Origin: Acidimicrobiia bacterium
GTDB taxonomy: Bacteria; Actinomycetota; Acidimicrobiia; Acidimicrobiales; SZUA-35
Length of the DNA: 59,929 nucleotides
Direction of reading: 5' to 3'
Assembly (NCBI GenBank): GCA_029863385.1
Contig: JAOTVU010000005.1
Span: 1-59,929 of the forward strand
Shown here: in pieces, positions 1-11,560 of the stretch
Position numbering within the stretch: the first letter of the stretch is position 1
How the letters are laid out: every line of letters begins with the position of its first letter
Position numbers and translations under genes: made by a program
The notes under the pieces: generated by a model
What the model was told of the DNA's origin: nothing
What the model saw: only the letters and a program-made list of their open reading frames with translations
Database searches by the model: none

Positions 1-1
1 C

Positions 2-2101
2 GGGGGGCTACCGCCCGGCAGCTCGGTCGCCATTCCCTCCACGCTGCTCAAAGGGTTCCCGGACGCCGATACCGACGAATCCGACGACCCCGACCCGAGG
101 TTGCAGCCCGACAGGCTGGCCGACGTTGCAACCACCCGGGAGGTGAGTTTCCTCGCCCCTTCCGGTCCACCGGCAGCACTTGCCGACGACATCGTGCCGG
201 CGGCGACCACCGACGAGCGCCCACTCCACCCCGACCACGAGGACCGTCCCGGTCGCTCGCCGCAGGTCGATCTCGACCGAGCCGAGCAAACGCCGGCAGG
301 CGAGAGGCGGCGCGCGGTTCACCCGGTCTCAGAGTCTTCACCTTCGGACGGGAGCGGGCTCAACGCCGAAGGCGACGGGGCCGATTCGCCCGAGCGGCCG
401 GAAAACATCCCGGACATGTCCCCCCGGCTGAGGGACCTGGTGGCCGGTCTGTCGGAACAGGATTTGGAATCGTCGGGGGCGTCGGCCGAGAACCCGTTCC
501 TGAAACGCAGCCGTGTCGTCAGCGAGCCCGACGCCGTCCCGGATTTCTCCACCGACCCGTTCGCCGGCCAGGAGCGGTTCGGCCCGGAAGCCGCAACCGA
601 CGAGGCGACGGATCGCGGGCCCATACCGGCACCGGTCTCGCCGTCGTCGCCATCACTGGTCGACGCAACCGCACCGGCCGAACCAGCGCCTCCGAGTGCT
701 CCAGCTCAACCCGAACCTCAGCCCGATCCCCACGCCGGCGCGCCGGAAGAGCCGGCGCGTGCCTATCCGGAACCGGGCCCGGAGGCGCACCCTTGGCCCA
801 GTCCAGACCAGCACCCGGCGGATACAGCGCCCATTGATGCGGCGCACCTTGATCCGCAACCCGCCGATCCGGAACCCATTGATGCGGCGCCCGTTGACGC
901 AGTGCACATTGATCCGCAACCCGCTGATCCGGAACCCGTCGATCCGGGATCCGCCGTCGCCGCCCAACCGGTCGCAGGGGCTGAAACTCCGATTCCCGAA
1001 CGTCCGGCTCCCACAAGCCTGGATAACGAACGTCCGGCTCCCGCAAGCCTGGATCTCGAATCCCTACAGCCGGAACCGATGGTCGCCGCCACGCCGGCCG
1101 AAGATCTGGAGCCGCCGGACGCTGAATCGCCGCACCCGGAAACGTCGGATGCCGAACCGCTCGTCGCCGCCACGCCGGCCGAGGAACCCGAAGCCGAGAA
1201 ACCCGAGCTCCCGACCGCGGAGGCGCCGCCGAGTCGCCCGCAGGTTGCCGCCTACACCCCGGAGGAGCGTCACCCCCTGGCCGCCTTCGCCGACTCCGAT
1301 CGGCACCCGCTGGCCGCCTTCGCCCGGCAGGCCACCCCGGCGCCATCCTCCCAGGAGCCCCCGGCCATCGATGACGTCTTCCCGAGCGAAGCGGCGATCG
1401 CCGATGGCGGTCCTGCCCAGTTCGAACCCACCGACATCGAACCCGGCGAGGACGGCCTGCCGGCCGCCACCGACCCCCAGTCGATCGATGACCTGCTCCC
1501 GCCTGAAGCCCTGGAAGCAGCGGAAGGGGAACCGGAGAAACCGGAGGAATCATGGGAGCCCTGGGAGCCCGGGGACTTCACCGAGGAGTTCACGACGGCC
1601 GCCTGGTCGACTCCCGCCGAAGTCGCCGAGAACGCCGACCTCGGCCCGGGTTGGGAGCTCATCGAGGATCCCGACACCGGCGACGACCCCGGCGACGACC
1701 CCGACCTCCTCCTGGACGCCGACATGACCGAAGATCCCGGTCCCGCCAAGGAGTGGGAGTTCACCCACGAGCCCGACGTCGGCGGCGATGCCGGCCTCGC
1801 CGAGGAGTGGGAGTTCGCCCAACTTCCCCCGCTCACCCAGGGACTCGATGTCAACGAAGAACCAGACGTCCCGCAGGATCCCGCAGTTCCTCCCGTCTTC
1901 CTGGCGGGATCGAACTCGCAGGACTTTGACGAGAAGCCGACGCCGTGGGGTGCCAGCGACGGCGATCCAGGTCTCGAGGAAAACGCACGGAGGCAGCCGG
2001 CCGACACGGACGCCCGCGGATCATGGATTCCACCGGCGCTTCGAGGCATCGCCTCGGATGCGGAAGAGGCGGCCGAGAACCTACCCCGCCGCCGTCGCTG
2101 A
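2..2101 (+). CDS. Acidic proline-rich low-complexity protein (5' end outside window)
   Basis: The frame is open from the left edge of the window to the TGA at 2099-2101, so the N-terminus is missing. About 699 residues are visible. They are very rich in Pro, Glu, Asp and Ala, with few hydrophobic stretches, no membrane segment and no catalytic motif I recognise. Several short peptide repeats occur: two copies of an HPLAAFA block, and repeated DPQPADPEP and ERPAP blocks that match DNA-level repeats at 844-937 and 998-1057. The protein ends in a basic LPRRRR tail. The composition suggests an intrinsically disordered tail of a larger protein. I cannot name the family, and the folded part, if there is one, lies upstream. 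It converges with purA, which ends 39 bases downstream on the other strand. Confidence 0.7.
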   Translation, partial: GGLPPGSSVAIPSTLLKGFPDADTDESDDPDPRLQPDRLADVATTREVSFLAPSGPPAALADDIVPAATTDERPLHPDHEDRPGRSPQVDLDRAEQTPAGERRRAVHPVSESSPSDGSGLNAEGDGADSPERPENIPDMSPRLRDLVAGLSEQDLESSGASAENPFLKRSRVVSEPDAVPDFSTDPFAGQERFGPEAATDEATDRGPIPAPVSPSSPSLVDATAPAEPAPPSAPAQPEPQPDPHAGAPEEPARAYPEPGPEAHPWPSPDQHPADTAPIDAAHLDPQPADPEPIDAAPVDAVHIDPQPADPEPVDPGSAVAAQPVAGAETPIPERPAPTSLDNERPAPASLDLESLQPEPMVAATPAEDLEPPDAESPHPETSDAEPLVAATPAEEPEAEKPELPTAEAPPSRPQVAAYTPEERHPLAAFADSDRHPLAAFARQATPAPSSQEPPAIDDVFPSEAAIADGGPAQFEPTDIEPGEDGLPAATDPQSIDDLLPPEALEAAEGEPEKPEESWEPWEPGDFTEEFTTAAWSTPAEVAENADLGPGWELIEDPDTGDDPGDDPDLLLDADMTEDPGPAKEWEFTHEPDVGGDAGLAEEWEFAQLPPLTQGLDVNEEPDVPQDPAVPPVFLAGSNSQDFDEKPTPWGASDGDPGLEENARRQPADTDARGSWIPPALRGIASDAEEAAENLPRRRR
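844..937. repeat. Diverged direct repeat inside the low-complexity gene
   Basis: Bases 844-877 and 904-937 are near-identical 34-base copies with an offset of 60, both beginning GCAC and ending GGAACCC. They differ at only two bases. The offset is a multiple of three, so the repeat adds an in-frame DPQPADPEP block. This looks like expansion by internal duplication. Confidence 0.8.
998..1057. repeat. Two tandem 30-base units inside the low-complexity gene
   Basis: Two adjacent 30-base units (998-1027 and 1028-1057) both start GAACGTCCGGCTCCC and encode a ten-residue ERPAP-type block twice. The unit is in frame, as expected for slippage in a disordered coding region. Confidence 0.8.
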
Positions 2102-2140
2102 GCCAATCCTGTTCATCGCTTCACGCAGCCGACGGCCGGC

Positions 2141-3421
2141 TCAGGAAACGAGGTGCAGGTACTCGTCGCGCCCGGGCCCGGTCGATACGAGGGACACGGG
2201 AACGCCGACCTGATCGGCGATGAAGGCGAGATACCTGATCGCTTCGGACGGAAGGTCCTCCGGGCGTCGAACCGTCGAAAGATCCGTCTTCCAGCCGGGA
2301 AACTCCTGGTACACCGGTTTGGCCCGATGCAGCTCCGACTGGTGGTAGGGCAGCTTGTCGACCCGCTGACCGTCGATCTCATAGCCGACGCAGATCTTCA
2401 CTACATCGAAGGTGTCGAGCACGTCGATCTTCGTGATGGCGAGGTCGGTGAGGCTGTTGACCCGTACTGCGTGCCGCAACATCACGGCGTCGAACCAGCC
2501 GGGCCGGCGGCGACGGCCGGTGTTGGTACCGAACTCACGGCCGATGTCGACCATCCGGTTGCCGTAGTCGTCGAAAAGCTCCGTGGGAAACGGCCCGGCT
2601 CCGACGCGGGTGACGTAGGCCTTGGCCACACCGAGTACCCGGTCGATGTGGCGGGGGCCGACGCCGGTCCCGGTGCAGGCACCGCCGGCGGTCGGGTTCG
2701 ACGAGGTCACGAACGGATAGGTGCCGTGATCGAGGTCGAGGAACGTCGCTTGCGCTCCCTCGAACAGCACCTGCTGGCCGGCTTCGAGACCCTCGTGGAT
2801 GAGATCGGTGGTGTCGGCGATGTAGGGCTTCAGCGGGTCGAGGCACTCGGACAGCACCTTGTCGGCGAGGGCATCCGGATCGACCGGGAGGCGGTTGAAG
2901 ACCTTGGTCAGCACCTTGTTGGTGTGAATCAGCGCGGCCCGGAGTTTCTCCCGGAAGATCATCTCGTCGAGCAGATCCTGCACCCGAAGACCGAGGCGCA
3001 TCGCCTTGTCGGCGTAGGCCGGGCCGATGCCCCGTTTGGTGGTTCCGAGTTTTGCCTTGCCCAGGTGGCGTTCGTGCAGGGCGTCGAGCTGCTGATGATA
3101 CGGCAGGATCAGGTGGGCGTTGCCCGAAACCCGGAGGCGGGAGCAGCTGACGCCCCGCCGGGCCAGCATGTCGATTTCAGCCAGTAGCACGAACGGGTCG
3201 ACGACGACGCCGTTGCCGATGACCGGCACGATGTGGTCGTAGAGCACGCCGCTCGGCACGAGCTGCAGGGCGAAGGTCTCGTCGTCGACCACCAGCGTGT
3301 GCCCGGCATTGTGACCGCCCTGGTATCGCACGACCATCGACATCTCCTTCGACAGGAGATCGGTGAATTTACCCTTACCCTCGTCACCCCACTGGGTTCC
3401 GACCACGATTGTTGCTGGCAC
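2141..3421 (-). CDS. purA: Adenylosuccinate synthetase
   Basis: Catalyses the GTP-dependent ligation of IMP and aspartate to adenylosuccinate, the first committed step from IMP to AMP, in the cytoplasm. I place the start at the GTG at 3421, giving [18 protein letters not shown], because PurA proteins begin right before the GTP-binding GDEGKGK loop; this gives 426 residues, close to the usual 430. Other family signatures are visible: NAGHT after the P-loop, KRGIGPAY, the substrate loop around NPTAGG, and GRRRRPGW near residue 300. It stands alone, convergent with the low-complexity gene and divergent from the P450 gene, with about 80 bases between the two starts. Confidence 0.96.
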   Translation of the reverse strand: MPATIVVGTQWGDEGKGKFTDLLSKEMSMVVRYQGGHNAGHTLVVDDETFALQLVPSGVLYDHIVPVIGNGVVVDPFVLLAEIDMLARRGVSCSRLRVSGNAHLILPYHQQLDALHERHLGKAKLGTTKRGIGPAYADKAMRLGLRVQDLLDEMIFREKLRAALIHTNKVLTKVFNRLPVDPDALADKVLSECLDPLKPYIADTTDLIHEGLEAGQQVLFEGAQATFLDLDHGTYPFVTSSNPTAGGACTGTGVGPRHIDRVLGVAKAYVTRVGAGPFPTELFDDYGNRMVDIGREFGTNTGRRRRPGWFDAVMLRHAVRVNSLTDLAITKIDVLDTFDVVKICVGYEIDGQRVDKLPYHQSELHRAKPVYQEFPGWKTDLSTVRRPEDLPSEAIRYLAFIADQVGVPVSLVSTGPGRDEYLHLVS

Positions 3422-3500
3422 TGTTCGATGGTACCGCGAATAGCCGTGGACCTGCAGAGTGAGCTTCCGGCTGCGGGCAGGCGCAGTCCATACTGAATGC

Positions 3501-4691
3501 GTGTCGTCCGCCCCGCTCGTTTCCATCAACCCCGAATCGTTCCGGGCCGACCCCTACCCCACCCTGGCTCGTATGCGAGCCGAGACACCGATCTGTTTCG
3601 TGCCCGAGCTTGGGGCCACCCTGCTGACGAGGCGCGATGACATCCACACCTGTGAAAAGAACGTGGCGGTGTTCTCCTCCGATCAGCCCGGCGGCCTGAT
3701 GAACGTGCTGATGGGCCGCAACATGATGCGCAAGGACGGCGACGAGCATCGCCGCGAACGGTTCGTCTACTACCCGGCCATCTCACCGTCGAAAGTGAAG
3801 TCGTACTGGTCGGCCGAGTTCGCCCGCCTGACGGATGTCGTCATCGGCCGGCTGTCGGGTCGTCGCAACGCCGATCTGGTGACCGACTACGCCACGGCGC
3901 TCAGCGGGGAGGCGCTGAAGATCCTCACCGGGCTCACCACCATCACCCATGCCGATATGGATGCCTGGAGCCAGACCATGATCGATGGCATCGCCAACTA
4001 CGGCGGCGACCCGGCGATCGAAGCCCGCTGCCACCGGGCCACGGCGGCCATCGACGCCGCCATCGACGAGCGGCTGCCCGAGGTCGAGGCCCGCCCCGAC
4101 GCCAGCCTGCTGTCGGTCATGGTCGCATCGGGCATGCCGCTCGACCAGGTGCGGGCCAACATCAAACTCACGATCTCCGGAGGACAGAACGAACCCCGCG
4201 ACGCCATCGCCGGGGCGGTGTGGGCGCTCCTCACCCATCCCGATCAGCTCGCTCTTGCGCTCGACGGGATGGTCTCCTGGCAACAGGTGTTCGAGGAGTA
4301 CTGCCGGTGGATCGCACCGATCGGTATGTCACCCCGCCGGATCGCCACCGACTTCGTGTTCGAGCCCGACGACGGGCCACCGGTGCGGTTCGAAGCCGAG
4401 GAGCGGGTGTTCCTGATGTTCGGCTCCGCCAACCGCGACGAGCGTCACTTCGATCACGCCGACCTCTTCGACGTCACACGTGACACCGGCCCGTCGCTCA
4501 CATTCGGGGCCGGGCCGCACTTCTGCGCCGGCGCCGCCGCATCCCGTAGCCTCGTCGGCGACCACGCCCTTCCCGGCCTGTTCGAGCGACTGGGCACGCC
4601 GTCCCTCGACCCCCGGGCCGAACCGGTCCGCTTCGGCGGTTGGGCGTTCCGCGGCCCGCTGTCGGTTCCCGTCCGCTGGGACCGAACGTGA
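3501..4691 (+). CDS. Cytochrome P450
   Basis: Heme-thiolate monooxygenase of about 396 residues, the normal size for a soluble bacterial P450, expected to need a separate ferredoxin and reductase; none is adjacent. The heme-binding loop [10 protein letters not shown] is clear, with the thiolate ligand at Cys342. The I-helix reads SGGQNEPRD (GGQNEP at 227-232) instead of the common (A/G)GxDT, so the usual acid-alcohol pair is replaced by Asn-Glu. The ExxR region is not obvious by eye. The GTG at 3501 is preferred because the protein then begins [13 protein letters not shown], typical of the family; earlier starts would run through the purA promoter region. The substrate is unknown. Confidence 0.92.
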   Translation: MSSAPLVSINPESFRADPYPTLARMRAETPICFVPELGATLLTRRDDIHTCEKNVAVFSSDQPGGLMNVLMGRNMMRKDGDEHRRERFVYYPAISPSKVKSYWSAEFARLTDVVIGRLSGRRNADLVTDYATALSGEALKILTGLTTITHADMDAWSQTMIDGIANYGGDPAIEARCHRATAAIDAAIDERLPEVEARPDASLLSVMVASGMPLDQVRANIKLTISGGQNEPRDAIAGAVWALLTHPDQLALALDGMVSWQQVFEEYCRWIAPIGMSPRRIATDFVFEPDDGPPVRFEAEERVFLMFGSANRDERHFDHADLFDVTRDTGPSLTFGAGPHFCAGAAASRSLVGDHALPGLFERLGTPSLDPRAEPVRFGGWAFRGPLSVPVRWDRT

Positions 4692-4764
4692 TGTGAACCT
4701 GACCACCGGGAAACCGGATCAGCCGCCGTCGCACGTCGCTCGACGACGCCGAGCCACCACAGGA

Positions 4765-5829
4765 TCAGGCTGCCTCGTCGCTCAATGTCGGTGTGTTCGG
4801 AGGAGCGGCAAGCAGGGAGAGGCCGACACCGAGCATCACCGCCAGGACGATCTGGCCCACCCAGAGTTCGGGCGGCCACCTGATCGTCCAGGCGATGTGG
4901 ATGACCAGCGTCGACACGGTCCACAGCGCCAGTGGCACGACCACGCCGATCCACCGGATCGCAGCGCGGCGATCAGCCTCAAAGCTCCGCACGAGTAGGT
5001 CGGCCGCGAGACCTGCGGCTACGACGGCAACGACCTGCCACCACAACTCGAAGGCGTCCAAGCCGGCCATGGCCAGTCCGTGCACCGCACCGATTGCGAT
5101 GAATGTGCCGAACGGCGGTGTCCAGCGGCGCAGGAGGAACATCATCGGTACCACGACGATGATCGTCGTGGTCACGGTCGACAGGACACCGAGAGCAACG
5201 GGGGGCTCGTTGACGTTCGGTACGTAGCGTTGCGACATCGGCCAGTTCGTGAGGCCGTTGGCGTACATGAAGAAGAAGGCCACAGCGGTGACGACTAGCG
5301 ACGTCGACACGGTCACGGGCAGGAACGACCCGAACCGCTCGGCCGCCGCCGACCCCGGTACCCGCCAGTGCGCCCGGATCGGGGCCGTTGCCGACAGCAT
5401 CATGCCGCTGAGCATGAGCAGATGAGTTGGCGACAGCAGTGCGTCGATACTGGTCTCGATCCCGAAGACGGTGTGCCAGATCCCATCGCCCACTCCCCCG
5501 ACCGCGAACATCGCCAGTCCGACGACCGCCAGCTCGTAACCGCTCGGGATGGCGTCGACGATCGACGGGACCGACGGGCGCCGCCGGTACACCATCCAGG
5601 CCAGCCACGCCGCCCCACCGGTGAAGCCGCTGTAGAACGCGGCGTGCCACGGGGTGAAGAACGACTCGAGCTCCGGCTGGTTCCGGTGGGCCCACCCGTC
5701 GAGGCTCAAACCGACCAGCAGCCAGAGACCGAAGAACACGTACACCAGGTGCTCGCCCGGGCTCGCGTCGATGGCGGTCGATCGGGATTCGGCGGTCGCG
5801 GTGGCGGGAAGCCGCTCGGCCAAGGTCAT
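4765..5829 (-). CDS. Polytopic membrane protein of unknown function
   Basis: About 354 residues with eight to ten hydrophobic segments spread over the whole length, so it is an integral membrane protein. The start is taken at the ATG at 5829 (MTLAERLP); no strong Shine-Dalgarno is visible there. Several histidines lie at membrane edges in patterns that look conserved-type rather than random: WAHRN, PWHAAFYSG, DGIWHTVFG and LSPTHLLML. This could mean metal or heme binding, but that is inference. I do not recognise the family. It lies downstream of the TetR remnant on the same strand and converges with the P450 gene. Two palindromic repeats (5864-5950) sit just upstream of its start. Confidence 0.75.
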   Translation of the reverse strand: MTLAERLPATATAESRSTAIDASPGEHLVYVFFGLWLLVGLSLDGWAHRNQPELESFFTPWHAAFYSGFTGGAAWLAWMVYRRRPSVPSIVDAIPSGYELAVVGLAMFAVGGVGDGIWHTVFGIETSIDALLSPTHLLMLSGMMLSATAPIRAHWRVPGSAAAERFGSFLPVTVSTSLVVTAVAFFFMYANGLTNWPMSQRYVPNVNEPPVALGVLSTVTTTIIVVVPMMFLLRRWTPPFGTFIAIGAVHGLAMAGLDAFELWWQVVAVVAAGLAADLLVRSFEADRRAAIRWIGVVVPLALWTVSTLVIHIAWTIRWPPELWVGQIVLAVMLGVGLSLLAAPPNTPTLSDEAA

Positions 5830-5863
5830 GACCAAGTATGACCCATCGACGTTCTGTGCGCCG

Positions 5864-5950
5864 CACGCCCGGGAACCCGGGCCGTGAACGCACGAAACGA
5901 TCGGACCGAACAAAACGTGCGCCCCACGCCCGGTAACCCGGCCGTGGAAC
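5864..5950. repeat. Two near-identical 26-base palindromic repeats
   Basis: Bases 5864-5889 and 5925-5950 share CACGCCCGG, then two or three bases, then CCCGG and CCGTG, ending AAC, with an offset of 61. The first copy contains a perfect GCCCGGG-AA-CCCGGGC hairpin. They lie between the start of the membrane-protein gene (5829) and the end of the TetR remnant (5975), so they could be operators for the membrane protein or a transcript-end structure. Confidence 0.6.
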
Positions 5951-5974
5951 ATCCGGCGGGTGCCGGCACACAGG

Positions 5975-6406
5975 TCAGTGGTCGTTCGATCCGGTTCCGT
6001 CGAGACGGGTCAAACCGTCGAGGATCAGGTCGAGCACCAGCTCGAAACTCGAGCCGGTGTCGCCCGCAAGATGTTGCTCGACGTGGGCGACGGTGTAGGG
6101 GAACCGCTCGGCGTCGACCCCGGCCAGGAACTCACGGGCCAGCTCGTCGAGATCGTCGGACTCGTCGAAGTTCGACATCATCTCTTGTTCCTGGAGCGTG
6201 TAGCCGACGACGTGGTTGACCACGGCGTGGAAACCGTAGTGGGCGACATCGCTCGCCAGACCGGCCTCGTCGAAGAGGCGCAGCAGCACCTCCATGAAGT
6301 GGAGTCGGGCCGGACCTGGCATGACCCGTTGCCAGAGTGGGGCAGCCCACGGGTGGGCGACGAGCGCGCCACGGGCCGACACGGCGACGGCGCGGATCAT
6401 CGCCAT
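5975..6406 (-). CDS. TetR-family C-terminal domain without its HTH (truncated regulator)
   Basis: The 143 residues from the ATG at 6406 match the all-helical ligand-binding half of TetR/TetR_C-type repressors: VSARGALVAHPWAAPLW, then a helix with LHFMEVLLRLFDEAGL, then a GFHAVVNHVVGYTLQE helix and a final FELVLDLILDGL helix. A normal TetR has about 50-60 residues of helix-turn-helix before this; none is present. The space upstream is only 48 bases before the divergent oxidoreductase, and reading the minus strand further back gives only antisense of that gene. So the DNA-binding domain has been lost, probably by a deletion or rearrangement. It may be a remnant, or at most a ligand-binding or dimerising fragment. 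Confidence 0.65.
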   Translation of the reverse strand: MAMIRAVAVSARGALVAHPWAAPLWQRVMPGPARLHFMEVLLRLFDEAGLASDVAHYGFHAVVNHVVGYTLQEQEMMSNFDESDDLDELAREFLAGVDAERFPYTVAHVEQHLAGDTGSSFELVLDLILDGLTRLDGTGSNDH

Positions 6407-6454
6407 CGACTCCCCGCCGACGGCTCGTCGGTGTTGTCCGCCGTCCCAACCACC

Positions 6455-7429
6455 ATGACGGCTGTCACCGCCCGAACCTACGGAACCGAAGATGTTCTGG
6501 CCGTCGAGGAGATCCCGGTCCCGAACCCCGGCGACGGTGAGGTCCTGATTCAGGTTGCCGCGTCGTCGCTCAACGCCCTCGACTGGCACTTCGTTACGGG
6601 CACGCCCTATTTCCTACGTCTCATGGCCGGACTTGTCCGGCCGAAGCGCAGCGTGCCCGGCGCAGACGTGGCCGGCACGGTGGTCGCCGTCGGTTCATCG
6701 GTGAACGACATCGCCGTCGGCGATCGGGTCTTCGGGGAGACCGACGGCGGGGGCTGTGGCCAGTACGCGGCCACGAAGGCGTCGACGTTGGCCCTCCTGC
6801 CCGACGGCGTGACGTTCGAGGCTGCCGCCGCCACCCCGGTCGCCGGGTTGACGGCGCTCCAGGCCCTTCGCACCCACGCCGACGTCCGACCCGGCGACTC
6901 GGTCCTCATCAACGGAGCGGCCGGTGGCGTCGGCACCTTCGCCGTGCAGATCGCCAAGGCGCTGGGAGCCACGGTGACGGCGGTGTGCAGCGGCCGCAAC
7001 GTCGAGATGGTCGGGGCCCTCGGCGCCGACCGGGTGATCGACTACACCACCGAAGACCTCGCCGCCGGCGGCGACCGCTACGACGTGATGATGGACAACG
7101 TCGGCAACCGGACCACCGCCGAGTGCCGACGCGTTCTGGCCCCATCCGCCCGCTACGTCATCGTCAGCGGCCCGAAGGAGAACCGCTGGCTGGGACCGGT
7201 GCCGCTGATCGTCCGCCGGGCCCTGGCCTTCCGGCGGACCGACCACTCCTTCCACCAGTTCACCGCCTCCCCGAACCGGGCCGACCTCGAGCTGTTGGCG
7301 GCGATGCTGGCCGACGGCCGCATCGTCCCCCAGATCGACCGTGTCGTCGGCCTCGACGGCGTGGCTGCCGGTCTCGCCGAGATCGGCTCGGCCCACGCCC
7401 GGGCCAAGATCGTCGTCCGCCCCGCCTGA
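6455..7429 (+). CDS. Zinc-free NAD(P)-dependent alcohol dehydrogenase / quinone oxidoreductase
   Basis: Medium-chain dehydrogenase/reductase of 324 residues, the usual size of the QOR/zeta-crystallin group. The N-terminal GroES-like half contains PGADVAGTVVAVG; the Rossmann half carries the nucleotide loop INGAAGGVGTFAVQIAK and a following GADRVIDY segment. The cysteine ligands of the structural zinc site are absent, which places it with quinone oxidoreductases or enoyl-type reductases rather than zinc alcohol dehydrogenases. The start is the ATG at 6455 (MTAVTARTYG), a normal family N-terminus. It is divergent from the truncated TetR gene, the arrangement expected if that regulator once controlled it. 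A palindromic repeat follows at 7458. Confidence 0.9.
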   Translation: MTAVTARTYGTEDVLAVEEIPVPNPGDGEVLIQVAASSLNALDWHFVTGTPYFLRLMAGLVRPKRSVPGADVAGTVVAVGSSVNDIAVGDRVFGETDGGGCGQYAATKASTLALLPDGVTFEAAAATPVAGLTALQALRTHADVRPGDSVLINGAAGGVGTFAVQIAKALGATVTAVCSGRNVEMVGALGADRVIDYTTEDLAAGGDRYDVMMDNVGNRTTAECRRVLAPSARYVIVSGPKENRWLGPVPLIVRRALAFRRTDHSFHQFTASPNRADLELLAAMLADGRIVPQIDRVVGLDGVAAGLAEIGSAHARAKIVVRPA

Positions 7430-7457
7430 TCCTTCGCCCACCCCCCAACCCCACCCC

Positions 7458-7570
7458 GAGCTTTTGCGACTCCACGACCCGGTAGAGGGTCGTCGATCCA
7501 CAAAACGTCGGCCCAGACGGGTCGTCGACCCGGAAAACCTCGGCCTGGGCGGGTCGGTATTCCGGAAAGC
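7458..7570. repeat. Palindromic intergenic repeat, copy A (long form)
   Basis: Lies between the oxidoreductase stop and the dehalogenase start. It shares the pattern GAGCTTTT - CGACCC - GGGTCG - AAAAC - GGGTCG - CCGGAAA with the copies at 40531-40614 and 41689-41772, but contains an extra internal unit, so GGGTCG/CGACCC and AAAAC motifs occur more than once. Several inverted pairs could fold into hairpins. The rest of the 225-base gap shows nothing else I can name. Confidence 0.55.
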
Positions 7571-7654
7571 CGGGGCGGGACCGGTGCCGCACATCGGCCT
7601 GTCAGCGTTCACCGGCCCTTGCCGAGTGGGCGCAACCGCGGGATCATCGATGCC

Positions 7655-8529
7655 ATGCCCGACATCTCCCCGGAACCACTGGTCAAGTCGTATGCCACCG
7701 TGTTGGGCAAACGGATGGCCTATCACGAGTCGGGCGCCGGTCCGACCGTGGTGTTTCTCCACGGCAACCCGACATCCTCGTACCTGTGGCGCAACGTCGT
7801 TCCACACGTCTCGGATCGGGCCCGCTGCATCGTTCCCGATCTGATCGGCCAGGGTGACTCGGACAAACTCGACGACACCGGACCCGACTCCTACCGCTTC
7901 GTCGAGCATCGCCGATACCTCGACGGACTGCTCGATCAACTCGACCTCGGCGACGAGGTCACCTTCGTCGTCCACGATTGGGGATCGGCGCTCGGCTTCG
8001 ACTGGGCGAACCGGCATCGGGACAGGGTCGCCGGTCTGGCCTTCATGGAGGCCATCGTCCGCCCGGTGACATGGGACGACTGGCCCGAGGCGGCCCGAGG
8101 CATCTTCGAGGGCTTCCGCTCGCCCGCCGGCGAGAAGATGATCATCGAGAAGAACCTGTTCGTCGAGGCCGTGCTGCCCGGCTCGATCCTGCGGGATCTC
8201 ACCCCGGCCGAGCACGACGAGTACCGGCGCCCGTTCGTCGAACCGGAGCACCGCCGGCCGACGCTGACCTGGCCTCGGGAGATCCCGATCGACGGCGAAC
8301 CGGCCGACGTCCATGAAATCGTGGCCGATTACGCCGAGTGGCTGTCCACCTCCGATGTTCCGAAGCTGTTCGTCAACGCCGACCCCGGCGCCATCCTCAC
8401 CGGCGCCCAGCGCGAGTTCTGTCGATCGTGGCCGAACCTCACCGAGGTCACCGTCAAGGGCAGCCACTTCATCCAGGAGGACAGCCCGCATGAGATCGGG
8501 GCGGCCGTGGCCGACTGGCTGCCGACGGC

Positions 8530-8533
<4 letters not shown>
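7655..8533 (+). CDS. dhaA: Haloalkane dehalogenase (HLD-II, DhaA-like)
   Basis: Alpha/beta hydrolase of 292 residues that hydrolyses carbon-halogen bonds of haloalkanes to alcohols. All catalytic positions of the HLD-II subfamily are visible: nucleophile Asp108 in [11 protein letters not shown] with Trp109 for halide binding, second halide ligand Asn38 in [14 protein letters not shown], acid Glu132 after strand six in FMEAIVRP, and base His271 in KGSHFIQED. The [11 protein letters not shown] and [18 protein letters not shown] segments closely resemble Rhodococcus DhaA. The start is the ATG at 7655 (MPDISPEPL); an earlier one at 7619 adds a non-family extension. The stop overlaps the GTG start of the next gene by four bases, so the two are probably translationally coupled. 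Confidence 0.93.
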
Positions 8534-10842
<2,309 letters not shown>

Positions 10843-10922
10843 CATCGGCGATCTGACCGGATGGAGCCTCGAGTCCGTGCCGGAAGCCGAGCATCGTCAC
10901 CTGTTGTCGGTTCAGCGATTCC

Positions 10923-11558
10923 TCAGCGGGGATAGATGCCGGCCATGACCACGAAGCCGTCGATTTCCTTGACCCGGTCGGTCCAGCGCCGGATGGCCGG
11001 GTACGGGGTGAGTGAGATGGCACCCTGCGGGGCCAGCATGGCGTCGGGGAAGACGGCGAGATCGGCGATCGTGGGGTGATCGCCGGCGACCAGCCAGTCC
11101 CGGCCCTCCCGCTCCCCAAGCCACAGATGCCGATCGAGGTGGCGGAACAGATCGTGGGCTCCGCGCCGGCAGGCGTCGATGTCGAATTCGTAACCGAGGG
11201 TGTCATGAAGGCGGGCCGCCGAGGCCGTATTGGTGGTGCCCTCGGCGAACGCCATCCACGACGCCACCTGTCCGAGGCGCTGCGGGTCGGCCACCGGATA
11301 CCAGCGGCCGCTGTCGTCGTGGCGAGCGGACAGGTAGATGGAGATGGCCGTGGCATCCCACAGGATGTAGCCGTTGTCGTCGAGCACGGGGATGTGGCCG
11401 AGCGGGTTGATCCGGCGGAAGTCGTCGCTCTTGTGCTGCTTCCCCGGGTGGAAGTCGACGGGGATGCGCTCGTAGTCGAGGCCGAGGATCGACAGCAGGA
11501 GCCGTTGCTTGTAACAGTTCACCGACAGCTCATAGTCGTACAGCTTCATGCCACTCAT
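10923..11558 (-). CDS. Glutathione S-transferase-like protein
   Basis: 211 residues with the usual two-domain GST layout. The thioredoxin-like N-terminal half has MKLYDYELSVNCYKQRLLLSILGL, then the cis-proline region NPLGHIPVLDD and the glutathione-binding DATAIS(I) turn; the helical C-terminal half has DWLVAGDHPTIADLAVFP with the N-capping motif. The start is set at the ATG at 11558 (MSGMKLYD), two bases after the stop of the reductase gene, so it is the third gene of the oxygenase operon. GST partners of oxygenases often act in degradation of aromatic or halogenated compounds; whether this host makes glutathione or another thiol is unknown. Confidence 0.88.
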   Translation of the reverse strand: MSGMKLYDYELSVNCYKQRLLLSILGLDYERIPVDFHPGKQHKSDDFRRINPLGHIPVLDDNGYILWDATAISIYLSARHDDSGRWYPVADPQRLGQVASWMAFAEGTTNTASAARLHDTLGYEFDIDACRRGAHDLFRHLDRHLWLGEREGRDWLVAGDHPTIADLAVFPDAMLAPQGAISLTPYPAIRRWTDRVKEIDGFVVMAGIYPR

Positions 11559-11560
11559 CG

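Noticed and set aside
844..1057. Possible CRISPR-like repeats
   Set aside because: Only two copies each, in frame within a coding sequence and encoding repeated peptides; no palindromic repeat-spacer pattern.
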